Made by a program: the position numbers and the translations under genes
Shown: piece by piece, positions 10,513-17,871 of the stretch
Numbering within the stretch: the stretch's first letter is position 1
How the letters are laid out: every line of letters starts with the position of its first letter
NCBI RefSeq assembly: GCF_003443895.1
Contig: NZ_QQOA01000028.1
Location: forward strand, 1-64,000
DNA: 64,000 nt
Origin: Paraburkholderia phosphatilytica
GTDB lineage: Bacteria > Pseudomonadota > Gammaproteobacteria > Burkholderiales > Burkholderiaceae
Reading direction: 5' to 3'
The notes under the pieces: generated by a model
What the model was told of the DNA's origin: nothing
The model's database searches: none
Seen by the model: the letters and a program-made list of their open reading frames with translations, nothing else

Positions 10513-12174
10513 TTAAGTCGCCGCAATTGCATCGGCAAAAATCCGGGCACGTTCTTCTTCCAAGCGCTGGATTTCAAGCGTCCTATCATTGATGACTCGA
10601 AGTGCATCTTTGGCCACGACGCAAGCGCGCTCTGAAGGAAGCGGAACGATAAGTTCGCCGAGGTCCGAGAGTCGGATGTTACGGACCGTACTTCCAGTGA
10701 CGATTTGTCGAAGACGCTCTGCTCCGATGCGGCTTTTGAAAAAGAGGTACAGCGCTTCCGAGTAATTCACCGATTTCGGACGCAATACCAGGCAGGAGTT
10801 CGGCACGAATATACGACCAGCGTATGTCTCGACAAGCCCCATTGCACCGACGGCCCCTTTCGCCACCATGACTATGTCGCCGGGCTGGAGCTCGGCAGTT
10901 GTGTCAGATATCCTAGCTTGTTCTGTTTCGCGAGTATCGTCTTGCGTTGTTTCGACAAAGCGAACGTACGGGAACGCGCGGCCTATGCTTTCGGTGGTCA
11001 GGCTCGCGCCCACGCCTCGCGAGTCCACGAGCATCGACGAGGGGCGAAAAATATCCACGAGTTCACGGAGTCGAACTCCGCTAACGGCAGCTTCTTCCGC
11101 TGACAGGGAAGCTGTAAGCAGCATGCGCGGGAGGAGCGAGCCACTGCGCATGATTGCTTCGCGCGTTAGTGTGCGACTTGTGTGGCTATCCGCGACGCGG
11201 TCGTCTATGCCATCGAATATGCAGCGAGCAAGAGTGCGGCTCGACTCGACCTCAATTTTCCGGCCTCGTCCCCTTGTGGCAACAGTTGGACGTTCAGGCA
11301 AAGCCATAACGAACACAGATGCGTCGGCAGCTGGCGCTCCTGAGAGTCGGAGAATCAGCAGAGAATACTGGTGGGTTGCAAGCGGCGTCACGCCACTGGG
11401 AAGCTCAAGTACCGCTTCCAAACGACCCGAGTTGAGAAGTTCATTCCGAAAATCAGCCGCCTTTCCAGTGCGGTAGAGCATAGAGCTCGGTACAAGTGCT
11501 ATTAGCCGTCGAATACTCGAACCAACGGCCGAAATAAGCGCACGAAGTTCTTCGCTGGCGGCATATGGAAGCTGCTTTGCATGCGCACCTCCCGAAACGC
11601 CAGGGACAAGAGGAAACGTAGCTATCGCGACATCGTTATTAGCTTGCGCCTTCGAAACCCGCTCAATCGGCAAAAATCCATTGGACTTAACGCTCACCAC
11701 GTCCTGAGCCCCTCCGACGACGGTCCAGGAGGCAGCGCGGGTGATTTCGGCGCACAGCGCCGGAATGTCGGACCCAGAGCAATACTGCTCGACCGAGACG
11801 CCAGCGCTGTTCAATCGAGATGCCGCAAGGCAAAGAGGGTCCTGCAGGACGACGGCGCGCGGATGCGCTGCCTCTATGACAAGGTCAGTCAGGAGCTGCG
11901 CAATATCCGGCGTAAGCGATGTCTCCCCCCGACGTCTAGCTGTGTCCGAAACCGAAATCCAATCAAGAATTTCGGTGAGTTGCGGCGCCGCCTGTTCTCG
12001 TATCGCCTGCAACTCTGCATGAGAGATGGGCAACGTACTTGACCTGAGCAAATCGCCCCTGTGCGTTTCAGTGAGCATTGACAACGCAGCTTCATATGCA
12101 TCGGGAACGCCATGGTCGCGAAGGGCCCCCACGAAGTCCCGGAATACAGCGGTCGGACTCAAAGGACGATTCAT
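10513..12174 (-). CDS. degenerate HsdM-type methyltransferase fused to an HsdS-type recognition domain
   Basis: The 553-aa protein has two parts. Residues about 60-330 resemble the N6-adenine methyltransferase fold of type I HsdM, best in the distal half (LVPSSMLYRTGKAADFRNEL, then LEAVLELPSGV). Residues about 355-545 resemble one HsdS target-recognition half: LQPGDIVMVAKGAVG, VTGSTVRNIRLSDLGELIVP, then a coiled-coil tail (EIQRLEEERARIF). The NPPF/NPPY catalytic motif expected in the first part is replaced by ATFPLVPG, and no clear SAM-binding FxGxG motif is visible, so methylation is doubtful. No hsdR is nearby. The ATG lies one base after the stop of a small upstream ORF, suggesting coupled translation. 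It may be a DNA-sequence reader serving Druantia or another system; that is inference. Confidence 0.7.
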   Translation of the reverse strand: MNRPLSPTAVFRDFVGALRDHGVPDAYEAALSMLTETHRGDLLRSSTLPISHAELQAIREQAAPQLTEILDWISVSDTARRRGETSLTPDIAQLLTDLVIEAAHPRAVVLQDPLCLAASRLNSAGVSVEQYCSGSDIPALCAEITRAASWTVVGGAQDVVSVKSNGFLPIERVSKAQANNDVAIATFPLVPGVSGGAHAKQLPYAASEELRALISAVGSSIRRLIALVPSSMLYRTGKAADFRNELLNSGRLEAVLELPSGVTPLATHQYSLLILRLSGAPAADASVFVMALPERPTVATRGRGRKIEVESSRTLARCIFDGIDDRVADSHTSRTLTREAIMRSGSLLPRMLLTASLSAEEAAVSGVRLRELVDIFRPSSMLVDSRGVGASLTTESIGRAFPYVRFVETTQDDTRETEQARISDTTAELQPGDIVMVAKGAVGAMGLVETYAGRIFVPNSCLVLRPKSVNYSEALYLFFKSRIGAERLRQIVTGSTVRNIRLSDLGELIVPLPSERACVVAKDALRVINDRTLEIQRLEEERARIFADAIAAT

Positions 12175-12175
12175 C

Positions 12176-12376
12176 TCAGTTGCGCACCATCTGCGAGCTT
12201 TTGAACGACCCTTCCGCGTACGGCCGGGTATCCAACGTCACGTGAAAATCGAGCTTCACGGGCGGCAAGTTCAGGGGATGTACCGCCAGTGCCGTAGCGA
12301 TAGCAACGAAAATCGACCGCCGGGACTGGCGTGACTTGCGCCCGATGGACTCTTCTGCTCGTGTCAGATTTTTCAT
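12176..12376 (-). CDS. small hypothetical protein coupled to the methyltransferase-like gene
   Basis: A 66-aa ORF (starting MKNLTRAEESIGRK) whose TGA stop lies one base before the ATG of the HsdM/HsdS-like gene. The N-terminal part is basic; a hydrophobic run (about residues 21-36) follows. I do not recognise the family. Support comes from the tight coupling and the palindrome about 23 bp upstream of its start, which looks like an operator. An overlapping 73-residue frame in the same stretch is less favoured because it does not give this spacing. Confidence 0.45.
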   Translation of the reverse strand: MKNLTRAEESIGRKSRQSRRSIFVAIATALAVHPLNLPPVKLDFHVTLDTRPYAEGSFKSSQMVRN

Positions 12377-12398
12377 GGTTTCCGGATTTCAAGATTTG

Positions 12399-12427
12399 AC
12401 GAAGAAATCATGACATGATTTCTTCGT
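12399..12427. promoter_or_regulatory. 29-bp perfect palindrome, probable operator
   Basis: acgaagaaatcatg and catgatttcttcgt are exact reverse complements around one central base. The site is 23 bp upstream of the small ORF start on the minus strand, where a promoter is expected. Dyads of this length commonly bind homodimeric repressors. The protein that would bind it is not evident among the neighbours. Confidence 0.6.
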
Positions 12428-12809
12428 TGGCCGCAAGCGTCATTTGCATGCTCGGGAAGTGGAAACTCAGACCACAGATGCCACCAGCGATTGCGCGCGT
12501 GAGGTCGCCCCGCAGCGCGGACTGAAGCGACGAGCGTTTCTCTGCTTTCCAAAGGCTCGAAGGTGGTAACGCGTTGGTCGCCCGCTCAACCGATGGAATC
12601 TAAGCTCGCTTGAAAATTCCTTCAGCATTGCCTACGTTGGTAAACCCAAGCCGGTGCAATGCCGGCGCGCAGTACCAGGAATGAGCCTTTATTCGTCGCG
12701 TTGACCGCCCGCTAGGTCAGGCCCCCATTTTATGAGAGGGTATGGTTGGGGGCTGGCGATGAAACAGGTCTGGCTGCGAGCGAATTTTGCGACGTGGATA
12801 GTCAGTCGC
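12428..12809. other. intergenic region, no gene seen
   Basis: This 382-bp stretch lies between the palindromic operator and the 3' end of the DUF6471 gene. I see no ORF with a ribosome site, no tRNA and no long repeat. It may hold the boundary between the Druantia segment and the transposon remnants, but no terminal repeat could be identified. Confidence 0.35.
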
Positions 12810-13097
12810 CTATTCAATGTACTGTCCCTGTTTGAACTGGTGGAGCGCGATGGTCTCCGCGCCCATGACACGCAGGCAGGCAATGAGGAAGGCCGCCGAG
12901 AACCGCTTGCGATTAATTTTGCGGTTGAGCTGGTCGGGCGACTCGTAGATGCCGAGCTGCTCCAGCATCCGCGAAAGCTGTTTGTAGCGGATGCCGCGCC
13001 GCATCATCTCTTCCTCTATCAGCCTCTTCGCCTCTTCTTCCCACTGCCCGTAGGGCCCAGCCGTCAGCCGACCTTGCTTGTGCGGCGGTTTTTCCAT
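12810..13097 (-). CDS. DUF6471 family protein
   Basis: The 95-aa protein contains the DUF6471 signature: a charged helix (EEAKRLIEEEMMRRG), then YKQLSRMLEQLGIYESPDQL, then NRKINRKRFSAAFLIACL. The arrangement looks like a small helix-turn-helix fold. The start at 13097 is chosen because a strong ribosome site (GAGGGGGA) lies just upstream; an upstream ATG at 13193 would add 32 unconserved residues. It diverges from tnsA, and the shared region holds an 18-bp palindrome. Function is unknown; DNA binding is an inference. Confidence 0.7.
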   Translation of the reverse strand: MEKPPHKQGRLTAGPYGQWEEEAKRLIEEEMMRRGIRYKQLSRMLEQLGIYESPDQLNRKINRKRFSAAFLIACLRVMGAETIALHQFKQGQYIE

Positions 13098-13161
13098 CGT
13101 TCCCCCTCGACCTTGTTCGGGCCTCTGTTTTTCTGTTGCCGGGATTTTCTCACGGCTATTT

Positions 13162-13179
13162 TCGGTCGTATACGACCGA
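13162..13179. promoter_or_regulatory. 18-bp perfect palindrome between divergent genes
   Basis: tcggtcgta/tacgaccga is an exact dyad in the region between the DUF6471 gene (minus) and tnsA (plus). It lies 65 bp upstream of the DUF6471 start and is a good operator candidate for either gene. The DUF6471 product is a plausible but untested binder. Confidence 0.45.
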
Positions 13180-13344
13180 CTCCAAACCAGCATTCCTACA
13201 CGTCCTTAGCAAGCCACTTTTTTGCGAGGACAGAATGCTGACAATAGCTTTACAACCCAGTTTGCCGGCCCGACGGGCCGCAACTGTACTCTCGACGACC
13301 AGCCAGATGTACAGCCGGCTGCGGACTCCGGGCGGAGGCGCGAA

Positions 13345-14115
13345 ATGAGAATCGCACCGACCTATGGCGTCCGTAGTCGCCGGAGTGCGGCGAACGCCGG
13401 CGTCCGGCCGACGGCCCGTACGTATGGCAAGGCCCGCATCGGCACCTATGCCGAAAAGGCTGACGGCCACATCACTGTCGAATCGGACGCGGAACGCCTC
13501 GTCGCGCACATGCTGTGCATTGACCCACGCGTGCGCTCTTTCAGGCAGCAACCGTTCACAGTCGACCTGGTCGGTGAGCGACTGCTGTTCACACGCGAGG
13601 AGCTGTCCGAAGCGCGCAAGGCGCGTGGTGGTCGCGCCGGCGAGGCGGAGTACACGCCCGACTTCGCCACCGTTCAGGCCGACGGTCTGCAGCGCGCATA
13701 CGAGGTCAAGCTCGAAGGCTTCGAGGGCGATGGACGGTATTGGGCCAAGGTCGAGCGGGCCCGGGAAATCATGGAGGCCTACTGCTATCCGCTATCCACG
13801 CTAATCGTGCCTGCGAATGAACGGCACCCGGTCGTCGTCAATGCGCAACTGCTGAAGCCGGCGCTGGCGCGTGTCCCCGAATACCTGACGCCGGACATCA
13901 TTGACCGGGTTGACCGCTACTGCGAATCGGGCCCGGTGTTGCAGCGCGCGCTGTGCGCCGACCTCCAGATTCCGACGGGCCTGATTCCTCCACTTTTGGC
14001 TGGCGGTGTGCTGCAGGCGGACCTCGCGCATCAGCTCATCTGCGCGACTCTGCCACTGTCGGCCGCATATGGTGACCTGAGCCACCTCTGCCTGATTGAG
14101 GAGTTGCGGCCATGA
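13345..14115 (+). CDS. tnsA: TnsA-like transposon endonuclease
   Basis: The 256-aa protein resembles the TnsA N-terminal nuclease domain that cuts the 5' ends of Tn7-like elements. Catalytic-type residues are visible: an early Glu in VESDAERL, Asp about 106 in YTPDF and Glu-x-Lys about 120-122 in YEVK, a PD-(D/E)xK layout. The start at 13345 has a GGAGG ribosome site 7 bases upstream; a TTG at 13222 would give a longer, less likely form. Its stop overlaps the tnsB start by 4 bp (ATGA), so the two are coupled. No tnsC/tniB or tniQ remains downstream. Confidence 0.75.
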   Translation: MRIAPTYGVRSRRSAANAGVRPTARTYGKARIGTYAEKADGHITVESDAERLVAHMLCIDPRVRSFRQQPFTVDLVGERLLFTREELSEARKARGGRAGEAEYTPDFATVQADGLQRAYEVKLEGFEGDGRYWAKVERAREIMEAYCYPLSTLIVPANERHPVVVNAQLLKPALARVPEYLTPDIIDRVDRYCESGPVLQRALCADLQIPTGLIPPLLAGGVLQADLAHQLICATLPLSAAYGDLSHLCLIEELRP

Positions 14116-15680
14116 TGTCCGACCTACGCGCCGGAGACAAGCTGGCGCTGCCCGGCAAAACGGACAGCTGCTTCGAGGTTCTGGACGCCCGCCTGCATGC
14201 GGGCACCATCCATCTCTTCGACGCTGAGAAACGTGCGGACCGCTATGTCGAATACGCCGACATCTGCGCCCGGATTTCGGAGGGCAGTCTGGTCCTGCAT
14301 CGAAAGGGGATGCCGCGTGTCAGTATTGCCGCCCAATACAACAATCCGGCACTGCACGAGCAGCTCCGTCTGCTGACCTATGTCCTGCGACGCATTGATG
14401 AAATCCGTGAGCAACGCGGCGTTTCGTTTGACGCCGCCATTCCTCTAGCCCGCGATGCCTATCCAAAGGAGCGAGCGGGTCAACTGCTGGTCTGTCCGTT
14501 TCCCTCGCGCGCAACCCTGTACCGGGCGCACAAGAATCAACTGCTCGGCCTGCCGGTTCTCAGGGGGGACAAAAATAAAGGCAATGTCGCAGCCAGATAT
14601 TCAAAGGACCTCATCGAATTCGTCGACGAAGTCATCCAGAACCATTTCCTGGTCACAGAATCCAGGTGGACGGTCCTTAAGGTCACGAAATACGTCAACC
14701 GTCAGGCTCGTGAGCTCGGCTTGCATGTTGCCGAGCACACTATCAGCCGCAAGTTCGTGTGCGCCAGGATTGCTGCGGTCACCGTCGATGCCGAATATGA
14801 CCGGATGGACCCACTTAAACGGGTCGCCGGCAAATCGTTCGCGAAAAAGCGCATCCGGGCAGCATTCCCATTCGCCCGAATCGAGCAGGACGCTTTGCAT
14901 CTGCCGTTCGTCGTCACCGCACCCGAAGGCACCGCCCGGACCATCTATCTTGTGCTCGCAATTGACGTCTGCACCGGATATCCGGTGGGATGGCACCTCG
15001 TCCTCCGTCCGCCGCGAGAGATGGATTCGCTGTCGTGCCTCGAGATGTATCTGACGCCTGCTAAGGCAGCCCGCTTCGCGGAATTTGGTATTGCTAACGC
15101 GCTGAACGTTTATGGCACGCCTGGACAGGTCATTTTTGATAATGGCCCGGAAACCAAGGGCGGCCGAATTGTACGTCTGGAACGGTTAGGAATGGATGTC
15201 AAGCACTGCAAAGCAAAGGAAGCGCAAGGCAAACCATTCATCGAACGCCTGAACAGGTCGCTCAAGGAAGCGTTGGAGCTTCTCCCGGGCTGCACGCGCT
15301 TTGAAGGAAAGGATGGCAAGCGCGACCCCGAGGCGCTGGGCGACGAGTTGATGAGCGTTCAAGAACTCGAGAAGTGGGTTGTGGGGTGGCTCTATAAGGA
15401 ATGGGTCAACAGTCCGCTCGACCGGCTGCGCTGGGACGAACTGCTCGTCGATTCGGTCAAAGGAAAGACTCCGCTTGAGCGCCTGCGTTACCAGACCGAA
15501 GAAATGGGACAACCCATCACTCTGCCGCCGCCGCGCCAACGATGGATGGCTGCGCTGTTCGAGCACAAGATGTGCGCGTTGAGCGCCAAGACCGGAATCT
15601 CGGTCGAGCGCGGATTCAGGTACAACGGCGAAGCCATGTCGTACCTGCTGGGCAAGTACGGCGACAGTACGCAACTTCAT
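14112..15680 (+). pseudogene. tnsB: TnsB/TniA-like DDE transposase, 3'-truncated
   Basis: About 523 codons remain of a DDE transposase of the TnsB/TniA (rve) type. The catalytic triad is present: Asp about 285 in AIDVCTGYPVGW, Asp about 343 in IFDNGPE and Glu about 378 in GKPFIERLN. The C-terminal Mu-type beta-barrel begins (VERGFRYNGEAMSYL) but homology stops near LHV at 15680, where a 36-bp palindrome and then an oppositely oriented IS21 fragment follow. The reading frame stays open through the IS antisense, so the loss is not obvious from ORF length alone. With the C terminus and the ATPase partner gone, the element should be immobile. Confidence 0.8.
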
Positions 15681-15716
15681 GTGCCGGATTTTGTTGCCGG
15701 CAACAAAATCCGGCAC
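15681..15716. repeat. perfect 36-bp palindrome at the tnsB/istA junction
   Basis: gtgccggattttgttgcc is followed directly by its exact reverse complement, with no spacer. On the plus strand tnsB homology stops as it begins; on the minus strand istA homology stops at VPD, the codons running into it. It thus sits at the recombination point joining two truncated genes in opposite orientation. Confidence 0.85.
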
Positions 15717-16331
15717 GATCAGCTGCGGCACGCCGCCATAGAAGGTCAGCGCACGCGCGATGCCGCCCAGCCAGTCCTCCATCGTTTCGGCCGGCGTCGC
15801 ACACGCGAATGTGTAGCTCGACGCGCCCATGGCCGCCACGAAGATGTGCGCGCGGCGTCCAGTCGTCAGCGGCAACGTGGGGCCGGCGAAGTCGACAAAC
15901 AGCTTCTCGCCGGCGCGGTGAATCTGACGCATCGAGCGCTTCAGGCGTTTCGTGAACGCCTTGTAGTGCTCGCAGAACTGCGTATAGCGGTAGGTCTGCC
16001 GGTCCGCGAACTCGGCCTGGTACTCCTCCCACAGCAACGTCAGCGTCATGCCCTTGCGACGCAGCTCCTGGTGGATGCGTCCGTAGTCGGGCTGGGCGTA
16101 GCCGGCTGGCCCCGTGGGCTTGCCGAGAAGCCGCCGCTCGAGTTCGCCTTCGTCCATGTCACAGGCGCTCGCCCAGTCCAGCCCGGCGGCACCGGCCAGT
16201 CCGATGTACTTCGTGACCACGCCCTTGGAAATGCCCAGTGACGCGGCGATCCGATCGTGCGAGAAGCCGCCGTCGAATTTAAGTCGTAAAACGTCCTTGA
16301 TCATGCGCATGTTCATCCGGTGCGCAGGCAT
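15717..16331 (-). pseudogene. istA: IS21-family transposase IstA, C-terminally truncated
   Basis: About 205 residues remain of a normally about 500-aa transposase. The helix-turn-helix (HDRIAASLGISKGVVTKYI) and the first part of the DDE domain, including the first Asp (GEKLFVDFAGPT), are present; homology ends at GGVPQLIVPD, before the remaining catalytic acids. The ATG at 16331 has a GGAGA ribosome site. Translation would run on for about 170 codons of tnsB antisense, giving a chimeric, surely inactive product. Confidence 0.8.
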
Positions 16332-16411
16332 GTTCTCTCCGGCCAAAGCCGGCGAGCATAGCCCGCGTGGTTGATGTCATGCGCAACGCCATTCCTGCCT
16401 TCCGGTCCGTT

Positions 16412-16495
16412 CGGTCACGTTCCCGAAATGTCCGGTCACGTTGCCGAAATCGTCGGTCACGATCCCGAAACGGCCGGTCACGTTGGTCCGAAATA
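16412..16495 (-). repeat. four 21-bp tandem repeats in the IS21 terminus
   Basis: CGGTCACG begins at 16412, 16433, 16454 and 16475, exactly 21 bp apart, each followed by a variant of ttcccgaaat. Two helical turns per unit places all copies on one face of the DNA. Multiple terminal repeats are known transposase-binding sites in the IS21 family. Confidence 0.75.
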
Positions 16496-16499
16496 CGCA

Positions 16500-16717
16500 T
16501 GGAGTGCCCGGCGACCGTCGATTCGAAGACCGCTTTTACCCTCATCGGCATATGTGCGGACGATTTCGAATCCGCGGCGGGTCGCGTAGTCCCGGATTCG
16601 GTCGCGCTGGTTCTCGGTCGAGTACTGCTGGTGTTCGGTCGACATGCGGACGTACTCAGCTGCCCGTCCTGCCATGGAGCTGGCGACGACTGCTGGACCC
16701 GCGCTATTGATTGACAT
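16500..16717 (-). pseudogene. serine recombinase, truncated by IS21 insertion
   Basis: About 72 codons of the resolvase/invertase N-terminal domain remain: AAEYVRMSTEHQQYSTENQR includes the nucleophile-type Ser after VRM, followed by RGFEIVRTYADEGKSGLRI. Homology stops after GRRAL, exactly where the IS21 terminus starts. The motif YVRMSTEHQ is typical of recombinases found with plasmids and genomic islands. The zinc-finger-like gene just upstream on the same strand is a common neighbour of such recombinases. Confidence 0.8.
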
Positions 16718-16886
16718 GCTCCGCTCCGCAACTCAGACACAGACACGCGGCAGGCACCGAGCGCAAGGGGAGCCCCAAAATACGAACGCCGCGACTTCAC
16801 ATCAGGCGGTGGCGTTTGAAAGCGAACGGTGACAAGGCAAACATAGCAGGCCAAACGCCAATGTGTATCACGTCATCTCTTTGCAA

Positions 16887-17330
16887 TCACATGGGCAGCG
16901 CTGGCGGCGCAGACAGCACGGCGATGTGAACGGTCCACGCGTCCATCTTTGCAGCGCTGGCATCCTCCGCATGACGCAGCACGTAGAAGCCAGAGCCCAG
17001 CGGCCGGGGGAGTTCGATGACATCCATCTTTGCAATAGGCTTGAAACTCCGTCGTGCATTGCGCATCCGCTGCATGCTGCTGTTGCGCTCGCGGTACGCC
17101 GGATGTGCAGCTCGATATTCGCGCCAATAGTCGGCGTGGCCTGCGCGCCATCTCGCCTGGGCACGGGCCTGGTTGTCGCGATAGTCGCGGTCGATACGGA
17201 GCCGATGGTTCTGCCAGTCGCGTCGACGAGCGCGCTGGCACGCTTCCGACGAGCAGTAACGCTGACGAGGAACATGCAGCAGCGGCACGAACGCGTTGCC
17301 ACAGGCGAGACAGAGGCGGGGGGATTTCAT
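16887..17330 (-). CDS. Cys-motif protein typically found with island recombinases
   Basis: The 147-aa protein starts with paired cysteines (CLACG, then YCSSEACQRARR) resembling a zinc-binding motif, followed by an Arg/Asp/Tyr-rich region (DWQNHR...RDNQARAQARW...YWREYRAAHP) with repeated aromatic residues. This pattern is common in small proteins encoded beside serine recombinases in proteobacterial islands. The ATG at 17330 has a GGAGGG ribosome site; an earlier ATG would add 14 residues. It is probably a DNA-binding accessory protein, but no function is established. It was likely co-transcribed with the now broken recombinase. Confidence 0.6.
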   Translation of the reverse strand: MKSPRLCLACGNAFVPLLHVPRQRYCSSEACQRARRRDWQNHRLRIDRDYRDNQARAQARWRAGHADYWREYRAAHPAYRERNSSMQRMRNARRSFKPIAKMDVIELPRPLGSGFYVLRHAEDASAAKMDAWTVHIAVLSAPPALPM

Positions 17331-17740
17331 GAGTGCCCTCCAGGTCGGGTTGCGACGGGCAGACGCGGACACGGACGCCTCGACCAGCCACGGAAACGGC
17401 GGGCCCGAGACGGAATAGAGGGGTTTAACTCGGTAGCTGCTTCGTTAAACAGCCATCGCTGTCTGCCTGGCGCGTGAGTAGGCCAGTCTCAGAAACTTGG
17501 ACACTTCTTGACCGCCGACGTGCATCGTGATGGGTCGCTCACGACGGCCCCATGGGTGATGGCGATGGGAGAGCTTCGCCAGGAAGGTACCCCGTTTTCA
17601 TGCCGGTTCAGCTGCATGCAAAAAAATCTCACGCGATGATTCCCCAAATCTCATCCGATGCGTCGCACAGTCCGCAGAGCCTTGACTGACGGGCCCAAAA
17701 ATCTCACGTTTTGAGTGCCGCTACAATGGGTGTAGCTGAG
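17331..17740. other. intergenic region with dispersed AAATCTCA motifs
   Basis: There is no credible gene in these 410 bp. Three same-strand copies of an AAATCTCAYSCGATG-like motif start at 17624, 17646 and 17699, the first two exactly 22 bp apart. Further copies occur in the inverted repeats flanking the fic gene. The motif may be a transposase or repressor site. Confidence 0.5.
17722..17727 (+). promoter_or_regulatory. possible -10 box for a plus-strand small RNA
   Basis: TACAAT is one mismatch from consensus and lies about 98 bp ahead of a plus-strand intrinsic terminator with no ORF between. A good -35 is not seen at 16-18 bp; the expected place is occupied by an AAATCTCA motif, which could mean regulated or activator-dependent use. 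Confidence 0.25.
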
Positions 17741-17824
17741 CCCGTAAGGTGAGATTTCTCGCCTTGCGTGACAAGGCGCTCCAAGGAACGAGATGCATCC
17801 TGTGAGATGTTGAGAGGTATCGGA
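17741..17824 (+). repeat. left copy of the 84-bp inverted repeat flanking the fic gene
   Basis: From cccgtaagg to tatcgga this copy matches the reverse complement of 19745-19827 with only a handful of differences (about 94% identity) and one length change. The shared core includes ggtgagatttctcgcc and acgagatgcatcctgtgaga. Together the copies enclose the fic gene and its upstream repeats. Confidence 0.85.
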
Positions 17825-17860
17825 CGCTACTGGCTCCGGCCCGGTAGCGTTTTTCTTTTT
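17825..17860 (+). terminator. intrinsic terminator, plus strand
   Basis: Outer stem cgctac/gtagcg (17825-17830 and 17844-17849) with an inner ggc-tccg-gcc hairpin, followed by TTTTTCTTTTT. Orientation is plus, so it does not end the minus-strand fic transcript, which stops at 17872 on the other strand. Confidence 0.75.
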
Positions 17861-17871
17861 CCCGCCTTTCC

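Larger units (their letters stand above)
15717..16499 (-). mobile_element. IS21-family insertion sequence, one-ended fragment
   Basis: The fragment keeps one terminus at about 16499 (minus strand begins TGCGTATTTCGG), four 21-bp terminal repeats and the first about 205 codons of istA. The rest of istA, all of istB and the other terminus are missing. The retained terminus interrupts a serine recombinase gene; the lost side is joined to tnsB through the palindrome. The order of events was insertion into the recombinase, then a deletion or rearrangement. Confidence 0.75.
17734..17860 (+). ncRNA. candidate small RNA overlapping the left inverted repeat
   Basis: A transcript starting near 17734 would be about 125 nt: it covers the whole left inverted repeat, contains a 6-bp hairpin (cgcctt...aaggcg, 17759-17777) and ends in a strong terminator. 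No ORF with a ribosome site is present. The terminator has no other plus-strand gene to serve. This is inferred from sequence only. Confidence 0.3.

Noticed and set aside
12171..12392. 73-codon frame overlapping the 66-codon small ORF
   Set aside because: Its stop overlaps the next gene less neatly and its composition is less protein-like; the 66-codon frame is preferred, though both are weak.
15186..15716. C-terminal part of the long istA frame
   Set aside because: This is tnsB in antisense, so not part of the IS.
15681..16241. C-terminal 187 codons of the long tnsB frame
   Set aside because: This is istA read in antisense; real TnsB homology stops at 15680.
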